Positions 1 through 6,339 of a DNA stretch of 38,476 nt are shown here, piece by piece. Each line of letters begins with the position of its first letter. Within the stretch, counting starts at the first letter, position 1. The DNA lies in NCBI GenBank assembly GCA_050729835.1, contig JBOHLS010000023.1, positions 1 through 38,476 on the forward strand. Reading direction: 5' to 3'. The DNA comes from REEB95 sp050729835 (GTDB lineage: Bacteria > Pseudomonadota > Alphaproteobacteria > ATCC43930 > CGMCC-115725). The notes under the pieces were generated by a model. It was not told the origin of the DNA, did no database searches, and worked only from the letters and a program-made list of their open reading frames with translations. The position numbers were made by a program, and so were the translations under genes.

Positions 1-433
1 CCAGCGGACTCGCGAAGACGCGGCCGCTGGCGCGCGGCGGCGGCGCGGGGCGTGGTGCCGCGGATTGCGGTGCCAGCGCGGATTGGCGGGCGGGCGCCGG
101 TAGCGCTGCCGCCGGTTTCGCTTCGACCTTGGGCGCCGGCGGTTTGGCCGCGGGCTTGGACGCGGTCGCCTTGATGTCGGCAGCGCTTTCGCCTTCCCCG
201 AGGATCACCGCGATCGGCTGATTGACCTGGACGTGCTGGGTGCCTTCAGGCACCAGGATGCGGCCGAGAGTACCCTCATCCACCGCCTCGAATTCCATCG
301 TCGCCTTGTCGGTCTCGATCTCGGCGATCACGTCGCCGGCCTTGACCGCGTCGCCTTCTTTCTTGTGCCACTTGGCGAGGCTGCCCTCGGTCATGGTGGG
401 CGACAGCGCCGGCATGAGGATTTGCGTCGGCAT
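1..433 (-). CDS. pdhC: Pyruvate dehydrogenase E2 (dihydrolipoamide acetyltransferase), N-terminal part
   Basis: This is the first ~144 codons of E2, the acetyltransferase core of the pyruvate dehydrogenase complex; the rest lies beyond the left edge. The protein starts MPTQILMPALSPTM and carries a lipoyl domain (about residues 1-77) with the lipoylation motif ETDKATMEFEAVDEGTLG. An Ala/Pro-rich linker follows, and then GRVFASPL, the start of the peripheral E3/E1-binding domain, just before the edge. It lies 8 bp downstream of pdhB and is the third gene of pdhA-pdhB-pdhC. The start ATG aligns with the conserved lipoyl-domain beginning. The identification is firm; completeness cannot be judged. 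Confidence 0.93.
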   Translation of the reverse strand, partial: MPTQILMPALSPTMTEGSLAKWHKKEGDAVKAGDVIAEIETDKATMEFEAVDEGTLGRILVPEGTQHVQVNQPIAVILGEGESAADIKATASKPAAKPPAPKVEAKPAAALPAPARQSALAPQSAAPRPAPPPRASGRVFASPL

Positions 434-441
434 GCGCGGGC

Positions 442-1866
442 TCAGCGATAGCCGACGGCCTTGGCCGCGGCGACCACGTCCTCGGGCTGCGGCAAGGCGA
501 GATGCTCGAGATTGGCGGCGTAGGGCATCGGCACGTCCTTGCCGGCGACGCGGGCCGGCGGCGCGTCGAGCCAATCGAATGCCTGTTCCATAATCTGCGC
601 CGCGATCTCGGCGCCAATGCCGGCGAAGGCCCACCCTTCCTCGACCGAGACCAGGCGGTTGGTCTTCTTGACGCTTTCGACCACGGCTTCGATGTCCAAC
701 GGACGCAGGGTGCGCAGATCGATCACCTCGGCCGAGATGCCGTCGGCTGCGAGCGTTTCGGCGGCGCGCTCGGCGACCTCGACCATGCGCGAATAGGCGG
801 TGACGGTGACATGCTCGCCGGGGCGGACGACGCGCGCGCGGCCGATCGGCACGACGTAATCGGGATCGTTCGGCACCGGGAAGCTGGCGCCGTAGAGAAT
901 CTCGTTCTCGAGAAAGATCACCGGATTGGGATCGCGGATCGCCGCCTTGAGCAGGCCCTTGTGGTCGGCGGCGCTGTAGGGTGCGATCACCTTGAGGCCA
1001 GGCACGTGCGCGTACCACGAAGCGTAATCCTGGCTGTGCTGAGCGGCGACGCGCGCCGCCGCGCCGTTGGGGCCGCGGAAGACGATCGGGCAGCTCATCT
1101 GTCCGCCCGACATGTAGCGTGTCTTGGCCGCCGAGTTGACCAGCTGGTCGATCGCCTGCATGGCGAAGTTCCAAGTCATAAACTCGACAATGGGCCGCAG
1201 GCCGGTCATCGCGGCGCCGACGCCGAGTCCGGCGAAGGCGTGCTCCGAGATCGGCGTGTCGATGACGCGGCGGGCGCTGAATTCCTCGAGCAGGCCCTGG
1301 CTCACCTTGTAAGCGCCCTGGTACTCAGCGACTTCCTCGCCGATCAGGAAGACGGCGTCGTCGCGCCGCATCTCCTCGGCCATGGCGTCGCGCAGCGCCT
1401 CGCGCACGGCCATGGTGGTGGTCGGCCCGGACCATTCGACGGCAGCCGGCACGGGCGCGGGTTTGGGCTGAGGCACGGCTTTCGGCGCGGGCAATGGCGT
1501 ATCCCCCTCACCCGCCCGCTGCGCGGGCTCCCTCGCCCCGCTTGCGGGGAGAGGATCGGGGTGAGGGGCGATCTGCGGAGCGGCGGGCTTCGGTGCGGCC
1601 GGCTTGTCGGCAGGCTTCGCGTCCTCGCCTTCGCCGGCGATGCGCGCGATCGGCGCATTGACGGCGATGTGTTCGCTGCCTTCGAGCACCAGGATCTCGG
1701 CGAGCGTGCCTTCGTCGACCGCCTCGAATTCCATCGTCGCCTTGTCGGTCTCGATTTCGGCCAGGACGTCGCCGGCCTTGACCACGTCGCCGACCTGCTT
1801 GTGCCACTTGGCGAGCTTGCCCTCGGTCATGGTCGGCGACAACGCCGGCATCAGGATGTCGACCAT
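442..1866 (-). CDS. pdhB: Pyruvate dehydrogenase E1 beta subunit with N-terminal lipoyl domain
   Basis: The E1 beta subunit (474 aa) pairs with PdhA to decarboxylate pyruvate with thiamine diphosphate and acetylate lipoyl groups. Residues 1-80 form a lipoyl domain with the ETDKATMEFE motif, a fusion typical of alphaproteobacterial PdhB. A Pro/Ala linker (about 80-145) leads to the transketolase-like E1 beta domain, beginning near MAVREALRDAMAEEM and containing IGEEVAEYQGAYKVSQGL and PISEHAFAGLGVGAAM. The start ATG at 1866 gives the canonical MVDILMPALSPTM; an upstream in-frame extension lies inside pdhA and is rejected. The start is 2 bp from the pdhA stop, so translation is probably coupled. 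About 22 linker residues (PHPDPLPASGAREPAQRAGEG) are encoded by a palindromic repeat that also resembles intergenic repeats in this window. Confidence 0.95.
   Translation of the reverse strand: MVDILMPALSPTMTEGKLAKWHKQVGDVVKAGDVLAEIETDKATMEFEAVDEGTLAEILVLEGSEHIAVNAPIARIAGEGEDAKPADKPAAPKPAAPQIAPHPDPLPASGAREPAQRAGEGDTPLPAPKAVPQPKPAPVPAAVEWSGPTTTMAVREALRDAMAEEMRRDDAVFLIGEEVAEYQGAYKVSQGLLEEFSARRVIDTPISEHAFAGLGVGAAMTGLRPIVEFMTWNFAMQAIDQLVNSAAKTRYMSGGQMSCPIVFRGPNGAAARVAAQHSQDYASWYAHVPGLKVIAPYSAADHKGLLKAAIRDPNPVIFLENEILYGASFPVPNDPDYVVPIGRARVVRPGEHVTVTAYSRMVEVAERAAETLAADGISAEVIDLRTLRPLDIEAVVESVKKTNRLVSVEEGWAFAGIGAEIAAQIMEQAFDWLDAPPARVAGKDVPMPYAANLEHLALPQPEDVVAAAKAVGYR
1503..1568. repeat. Palindromic repeat embedded in the pdhB linker
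   Basis: This GC-rich palindromic unit begins cccctcacccgcccgctgcg and ends with the complementary ggatcggggtgagggg. It contains inner hairpins CCCGC-ctgc-GCGGG and CCCCGC-tt-GCGGGG. It is read in frame as residues ~100-121 of PdhB, in the flexible linker between the lipoyl and catalytic domains. The outer cccctcaccc/gggtgagggg arms resemble the intergenic elements at 8078-8170 and 30411-30510. In-frame palindromic elements in linkers are known in alphaproteobacteria; membership of one family is inference. Confidence 0.7.
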
Positions 1867-1868
1867 GG

Positions 1869-2912
1869 TCAGGCCCCCGCCCCGCTTTGAGATTCCTCGC
1901 CGCAGACGTCGGTCCATAGTTCGGCGGGATCGGGCTCGGGGCTCTGCTGCGCGAAATCGGCGGCTTCGGTGATCTGGACCTTGACCGCGTTGTCGATGGT
2001 CTTGAGCCGATTCTCATCTGCGAGGCCGCCGTCGATCAGCCGCTTGCGGATCTGGTCGATCGGATCGTGCTCCTGGCGCATGCGGCTGACTTCGTCCTTG
2101 CTGCGATACTTGGCCGGATCGGACATCGAATGGCCGCGATAGCGATAGGTCAGCATCTCGAGGATGAACGGGCCCTTGCCGTTGCGCGCGACGTCGACCG
2201 CCTCGCGCACCGCCGCGATTACGGCGAGCACGTTCATGCCGTCGACCTGAAAGCCGGGAATGCCGAAGGGCGCGGCGCGGCCGTAGAGATTGGGCGACGC
2301 CGACGAGCGCGCGATCGACGTGCCCATGCCGTAGCGGTTGTTTTCGATGATGTAGACCACCGGCAGCTTCCACAACGCCGCCATGTTGAAGCTTTCGTAG
2401 ACCTGGCCCTGGTTCATCGCGCCGTCGCCGAGGAAGGTCAGCGAGACGCGGCCGTTGCCGCGATAGCGGTGGGCGAAGCCGAGGCCGGTGCCGAGCGGCA
2501 CGCAGGCACCGACGATGCCGTGGCCGCCGAAGAAATTCTTCTCGCGCGAGAACATGTGCATCGAGCCGCCCTTGCCCTTGGAGTAGCCGGAGCGGCGCCC
2601 GGTGAGCTCGGCCATGACGCCTTTCGGGTCCATGTCGCAGGCGAGCATATGGCCGTGATCCCGATAAGCGGTGATGACGGTGTCGCCGGGCTCGACCGCA
2701 GCCATGGCGCCGATGACCACCGCCTCCTCGCCGATATAGAGGTGACAGAAGCCGCCGATCAGCCCCATGCCGTACATCTGGCCGGCCTTCTCCTCGAAGC
2801 GGCGGATCAGCAGCATGCGGCGATAGAGCGTCAGCAACTCCTCGGCCGAGACCTCGGCCTCGACCGGCTCGTCAGAACGGGATTTGGGCTTGCGCTTGGC
2901 GGCTACGGCCAT
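1869..2912 (-). CDS. pdhA: Pyruvate dehydrogenase E1 alpha subunit
   Basis: PdhA (347 aa) is the thiamine-diphosphate-binding alpha subunit of the E1 heterotetramer, which decarboxylates pyruvate. The ThDP motif runs from GDGAMNQG (residues 162-169) to ENN (190-192). YRYRGHSMSDP (256-266) matches the conserved mobile loop and phosphorylation-site region of E1 alpha, and the early GFCHLYIGEEA signature is present. Length is normal for bacterial E1 alpha. The start ATG at 2912 has a gggag ribosome-binding sequence 6 bp upstream. It heads pdhA-pdhB-pdhC and lies downstream of the ftsB-like gene, with a 294-bp gap that probably holds its promoter. Confidence 0.96.
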   Translation of the reverse strand: MAVAAKRKPKSRSDEPVEAEVSAEELLTLYRRMLLIRRFEEKAGQMYGMGLIGGFCHLYIGEEAVVIGAMAAVEPGDTVITAYRDHGHMLACDMDPKGVMAELTGRRSGYSKGKGGSMHMFSREKNFFGGHGIVGACVPLGTGLGFAHRYRGNGRVSLTFLGDGAMNQGQVYESFNMAALWKLPVVYIIENNRYGMGTSIARSSASPNLYGRAAPFGIPGFQVDGMNVLAVIAAVREAVDVARNGKGPFILEMLTYRYRGHSMSDPAKYRSKDEVSRMRQEHDPIDQIRKRLIDGGLADENRLKTIDNAVKVQITEAADFAQQSPEPDPAELWTDVCGEESQSGAGA

Positions 2913-3206
2913 GGTGTCTCCCGGGGTGTCAACTGACGCGCCGCCGACGCGGTTGCGGCGGTCTGTTATCCCTACTCAGCCGTTCGCAACAATGCAACAA
3001 GACTCTTCACAAACTATTGTTATACAAGGAAAAATTAAACTTAACTGAATTCATGTTAAGTAGCCTGAAATGTCTGTCGGACGACGGTCGCATTCCGGCC
3101 CTATGACCGGCGTGATGCAGCCGGTGCAACCGGACCGTCGACGTAGCTGCGCGATTATTCCGCCTGCGGCGATTCCGCGCGCAGACCAACCCAAATCGGA
3201 GCGGGG
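2913..3206. other. Intergenic region upstream of pdhA, with AT-rich core
   Basis: No convincing gene is seen; a 60-codon minus-strand reading frame at 3007-3189 has no recognisable features. The part around 3000-3060 is strikingly AT-rich for this genome. It contains a minus-strand -10-like TATAAC (3019-3024) pointing toward pdhA and an imperfect palindrome at 3041-3059. This is the probable pdh promoter region, with a leader of roughly 100 nt; the -35 element is not clear. Confidence 0.45.
3041..3059. promoter_or_regulatory. Imperfect palindrome, possible operator upstream of pdhA
   Basis: The sequence TTAACTGAATTCATGTTAA has matching arms TTAAC/GTTAA around a GAATTC centre, with the two halves offset by one base. 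It lies just upstream of the -10-like TATAAC on the minus strand, where an activator or repressor of the pdh operon could bind. No specific regulator can be named. Confidence 0.35.
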
Positions 3207-3527
3207 CTATTGCGACGGCGGGTAATAAATCACGAGTTCGCCGGGCGCGACGTAACTCAGCACCGCGCGCACGCGCTCGTCGAGGAAATCGCGATCAATG
3301 TGGCGGCCCTGGAGCAAGGCGACGCGTTTGGCCAGCGGATCGCGCTCGGCCTGGAGCCGGCCCAGGGTCGCCCGGGCATCGCGCACATGGGTTTGCAGGT
3401 TCCACAACGCCAGCAGACCGCGGTCGCCTTCGACCAGGTGATAGGCGAAATAGGCGCAGAGCGTGAAGCCCAGCACCGGGCCGACGATCTGGTGCGCGCG
3501 GGCGCGCAGCGCATAGAGCACGTCCAT
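3207..3527 (-). CDS. FtsB/DivIC-like septum formation initiator
   Basis: This 106-aa bitopic membrane protein has a short cytoplasmic N-terminus, one membrane segment (about residues 14-32) and a periplasmic coiled-coil (about 42-72, THVRDARATLGRLQAERDPLAKRVALL). It ends in LDERVRAVLSYVAPGELVIYYP, typical of FtsB/DivIC proteins. In the divisome FtsB pairs with FtsL and FtsQ to license septal peptidoglycan synthesis. A location between eno and pdhA is the usual place of this family in alphaproteobacteria. The start ATG at 3527 is the only reasonable one. The upstream 95 bp carry eight GANTC sites, which may tie expression to the replication cycle. The family call rests on architecture, motif and synteny. 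Confidence 0.83.
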   Translation of the reverse strand: MDVLYALRARAHQIVGPVLGFTLCAYFAYHLVEGDRGLLALWNLQTHVRDARATLGRLQAERDPLAKRVALLQGRHIDRDFLDERVRAVLSYVAPGELVIYYPPSQ

Positions 3528-3622
3528 GACTCGTTTGAATCACGGCCGAGTCGCTGGGTCAACTTAAATCCGATTCCCTAATGTCGAATCAACGAGTCGT
3601 CAGGCGACTCTGCGGCGGAATC
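3528..3622. promoter_or_regulatory. Cluster of eight GANTC (CcrM-type) methylation sites upstream of the ftsB-like gene
   Basis: GANTC pentamers begin at 3528 (GACTC), 3537 (GAATC), 3548 (GAGTC), 3572 (GATTC), 3586 (GAATC), 3594 (GAGTC), 3606 (GACTC) and 3618 (GAATC). In DNA of about 65% GC one would be expected every ~300 bp. Two of them form a perfect hairpin, GAGTCG-tcagg-CGACTC (3594-3610). The cluster begins directly at the ATG of the ftsB-like gene and lies between it and the divergent gene at 3712. GANTC methylation by CcrM links transcription to replication in alphaproteobacteria, for example at ctrA and ftsZ promoters. That this cluster acts this way is inference. Confidence 0.6.
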
Positions 3623-3711
3623 TGAGCCATGGCGGTGCGGCGTCATGGTCGGGAACCCGGCCCTGCCTGGCGCGTTCCGGCTTAAGGCTTGGCAGGATAA
3701 GGGGCCAGATC

Positions 3712-4095
3712 ATGCCATTTGATGGAACCGACTATGCCCGGAGCGAAGCGATCGCCCGACTCGACCGCGCGATCGGCCTTCTCGCCAACGAGAGAAGCTG
3801 GGTCAAGCGCGTGCTCGAGACCGCCGACGGTCGTCGCTGCATCATGGGCGCGTTGCGCACCGCCGACGCCCAGATGCTTGAGCCGTTCGTTTGCGCGGCG
3901 ATCGAGGAACTGACCGGCAAGCGCCTCAACGTCGTGGCGTTCAACGACACCGCCGGCACGACGCACGCCATGGTGCTCCAGGTGATGCTGCGCAGCCGCG
4001 AATTGGTCGCCGCGGCCGATGCGGCGATCATGGAGTGCATACTGTCACCGGCCGGTGCTCGGCTGCACGAGCCAGCGCGGCAGTTGTGGGCTTGA
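3712..4095 (+). CDS. Conserved hypothetical protein, weakly DUF6197-like
   Basis: This 127-aa soluble protein has no signal peptide or membrane segment. The pattern GRRCIMGALRTADA (about residues 40-53) followed by LNVVAFNDTAGTTHAMVLQVMLRSRELV (about 71-98) is reminiscent of DUF6197-type proteins, which share a W..G-C..GAL...WND layout. No function is known to me. It lies on the plus strand, convergent with eno (13 bp between the stops) and divergent from the ftsB-like gene across the GANTC cluster. ATG 3712 is taken as the start. Composition is like its neighbours, so it is probably a real gene. Confidence 0.65.
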   Translation: MPFDGTDYARSEAIARLDRAIGLLANERSWVKRVLETADGRRCIMGALRTADAQMLEPFVCAAIEELTGKRLNVVAFNDTAGTTHAMVLQVMLRSRELVAAADAAIMECILSPAGARLHEPARQLWA

Positions 4096-4108
4096 GGCCG
4101 CGGCGCGC

Positions 4109-5380
4109 CTAGCGCCGATAGACCGCGCGGCCGGGATAGCGTGCGGCAGCACCGAGCTGCTCCTCGATGCGGAGCAACTGATTGTACTTGGCGAGCCGGT
4201 CGGAGCGCGCCAGCGAGCCGGTCTTGATCTGGCCGGCATGGGTGCCGACCGCCAGGTCGGCGATGGTAGCGTCCGCGGTCTCGCCCGAACGGTGCGATAT
4301 CACCTGGGCGTAACCGGCGCGGCGCGCCAGCGCCATGGTCTTGAGCGTCTCGCTGAGCGTGCCGATCTGGTTGAGCTTGATCAGGATGGCGTTGCCCACG
4401 CCTTGCTCGATGCCCTGCCCCAAACGCTTGGGGTTGGTGACGAAGATGTCGTCGCCGACGAGCTGGATCTTCTTGCCGAGCGCCTTGGTCAGCGCCTGCC
4501 AGCCGGCCCAGTCGTCCTCGGCCATGCCGTCCTCGATCGAGACGATGGGATAGCGCGCGACCAGCCCCTCGTAGAACTTGACCATAGCGCCGGCGTCGAG
4601 CGTCTTGCCTTCTATCTTGTATTTGCCGTCCTTGCAGAACTCAGTCGATGCCGGATCGAGCGCCAGCGCCACCTGCTCGCCCGGCCTGTGGCCGGCGGCC
4701 TCGATCGCGCGCATGATGAAGCCCAGCGCCTCATCAGCCGATTGCAGGTTGGGCGCGAAGCCGCCTTCGTCGCCGACGTTGGTGTTGTGGCCCTTGTCCT
4801 TAAGCGCCTTCTTCAAGGCCTGGAAGATCTCCGCACCAGTGCGGATGGCCTCGGCGATGCTGGGCGCGCCGACCGGCACGATCATGAATTCCTGGATGTC
4901 GATCGGATTATCGGCGTGCACGCCGCCGTTCAAGACATTCATCATCGGCACCGGCAGCACCGCCGCGTCGACGCCGCCGATATAGCGATAAAGCGGCTGG
5001 CCAAGCTCGGAAGCCGCCGCCTTGGCGCAAGCCAGGCTGACGCCGAGGATGGCATTGGCGCCGAGCCGCGCCTTGTTGGGCGTGCCGTCGAGATCGATCA
5101 GCGCGCGATCGAGGCCGGCCTGGTCGGCGGCGTCGCGCCCCGAGACGGCATCGAAGATCTCGCCGTTGACCGCCTCGACCGCCTTGAGCACGCCCTTGCC
5201 GCCGTAGCGCTTCTTGTCGCCGTCGCGCAGCTCGACCGCTTCGTGCGTCCCGGTCGAGGCGCCGGAAGGCACTGCGGCGCGCCCGCGCGTGCCGCTTTCG
5301 AGAACGACATCGACTTCGACGGTGGGATTGCCGCGGCTGTCGAGGATTTCGCGCGCGGTAATATCGGTGATGGCGGTCAT
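4109..5380 (-). CDS. eno: Enolase
   Basis: Enolase (423 aa) converts 2-phosphoglycerate to phosphoenolpyruvate in the cytoplasm and is also a degradosome component in many proteobacteria. Visible features are ILDSRGNPTVEVDV (12-25), the catalytic Glu in GDEGGFAPN (E205), metal ligands D242, E283 and D310, the catalytic Lys in AILIKLNQIGTL (K335), and the signature SHRSGETAD (362-370). Length is normal. The start overlaps the kdsA stop by 4 bp (ATGA), so the two are co-translated. The kdsA-eno pair is standard in alphaproteobacteria. Confidence 0.98.
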   Translation of the reverse strand: MTAITDITAREILDSRGNPTVEVDVVLESGTRGRAAVPSGASTGTHEAVELRDGDKKRYGGKGVLKAVEAVNGEIFDAVSGRDAADQAGLDRALIDLDGTPNKARLGANAILGVSLACAKAAASELGQPLYRYIGGVDAAVLPVPMMNVLNGGVHADNPIDIQEFMIVPVGAPSIAEAIRTGAEIFQALKKALKDKGHNTNVGDEGGFAPNLQSADEALGFIMRAIEAAGHRPGEQVALALDPASTEFCKDGKYKIEGKTLDAGAMVKFYEGLVARYPIVSIEDGMAEDDWAGWQALTKALGKKIQLVGDDIFVTNPKRLGQGIEQGVGNAILIKLNQIGTLSETLKTMALARRAGYAQVISHRSGETADATIADLAVGTHAGQIKTGSLARSDRLAKYNQLLRIEEQLGAAARYPGRAVYRR

Positions 5381-6219
5381 GCGCTTCCGTTGGTTTTCTT
5401 GGCGAGCCTGTCGAATTCGATCAGGCGCCGGAGCAACGCCGGCATGTCCTTCAAGTGGACCATGTTAGGCCCGTCCGAAGGTGCGTGGTCAGGATCCTGA
5501 TGGGTTTCCATGAACACCACGGCGATGCCGACGGCAACCGCGGCACGAGCGAGCATGGGAACGTATTGGCGTTCGCCGCCGCTTTTGTCGCCCTGCCCGC
5601 CCGGCTGCTGCACCGAATGCGTCGCGTCGAACACCACCGGATAGCCAGTCTGCGCCATGATCGGCAGCGACCGCATGTCGGACACCAGCGCGTTGTAGCC
5701 GAACGAAACGCCGCGCTCGCACAACAGGATATTGTCGTTGCCGGCTTTGGAAATTTTCGCCGCGACGTTCTTCATGTCGTTAGGCGCGAGGAACTGACCT
5801 TTCTTGACGTTGATTGCGCGCCCGGTTTTCGCCGCCGCCACCAACAAGTCGGTCTGGCGGCAGAGGAACGCCGGGATTTGCAAAACGTCGACGGCTTCGG
5901 CGACCGGCGCGCATTGCTCCGGCGCGTGCACGTCGGTCAGCACCGGACAGCCGAACTTCTCGCGCACTTCGGCGAGGATCGGCAGTGAGGCTTCGAGGCC
6001 CATGCCGCGTAGGCTTTCGCCCGAGGTGCGGTTCGCCTTGTCGAACGAGGTCTTGTAAATCAGGCCGATGCCGAGCTTGCCGGTGAGCTCGACCAGCGCA
6101 TGGCTCATTTCCATCGCGTGGGTGCGGCTTTCGAGCACGCACGGGCCGGCGATCACCGCCAGCGGCCGGTCATTGCCGAGCGTGAGGTTGCCGATATGGA
6201 CGTGGCGCGGCGCGGTCAT
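5377..6219 (-). CDS. kdsA: 3-deoxy-8-phosphooctulonate synthase (KDO-8-P synthase)
   Basis: KdsA (280 aa) condenses phosphoenolpyruvate with arabinose-5-phosphate to make KDO-8-phosphate for the lipopolysaccharide inner core. Motifs include AVIAGPCVLESRTHAMEM (21-38), YKTSFDKANRTSGES (55-69), LTDVHAPEQC (94-103), KKGQFLAP (139-146), LLCERGVSFGYN and FDATHSVQQPGGQ (197-209). Cys27 in AGPC occupies the position of the metal ligand of metal-dependent (class II, Aquifex-type) enzymes, whereas E. coli KdsA has Asn there. H201 and the later METHQDP fit the other ligands. It lies between pyrG and eno, and a palindromic repeat fills the gap to pyrG. Confidence 0.97.
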   Translation of the reverse strand: MTAPRHVHIGNLTLGNDRPLAVIAGPCVLESRTHAMEMSHALVELTGKLGIGLIYKTSFDKANRTSGESLRGMGLEASLPILAEVREKFGCPVLTDVHAPEQCAPVAEAVDVLQIPAFLCRQTDLLVAAAKTGRAINVKKGQFLAPNDMKNVAAKISKAGNDNILLCERGVSFGYNALVSDMRSLPIMAQTGYPVVFDATHSVQQPGGQGDKSGGERQYVPMLARAAVAVGIAVVFMETHQDPDHAPSDGPNMVHLKDMPALLRRLIEFDRLAKKTNGSA

Positions 6220-6233
6220 GGCGGGGTTTTATA

Positions 6234-6335
6234 CACCACGGAGACGGAGAGGGCACGGAGAAGAAGAAAGAGGAAACTCGCCGCGGTCACGCCGCGCAAT
6301 CGCGCGAACTTCGTGTCCTGCGTGTCTCCATGGTG
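6234..6335. repeat. Inverted-repeat element between pyrG and kdsA
   Basis: The ends are a near-perfect inverted repeat: CACCACGGAGAC (6234-6245) and GTCTCCATGGTG (6324-6335), with one mismatch in 12. The interior is purine-rich on one side (gagggcacggagaagaag) and pyrimidine-rich on the other. It fills almost all of the 120-bp pyrG-kdsA gap. It resembles the CACGGAGACACGGAG-type intergenic palindromes of many bacterial genomes. It would fold in RNA and could modulate pyrG-to-kdsA read-through; that role is inference. Confidence 0.55.
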
Positions 6336-6339
6336 AAAC

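Noticed and set aside
3007..3189. A 60-codon minus-strand reading frame upstream of pdhA
   Set aside because: No ribosome-binding site or motif; it covers the AT-rich probable promoter.
4019..5500. A 493-codon plus-strand open frame opposite eno
   Set aside because: Enolase on the other strand has every catalytic residue; this frame has no family features.
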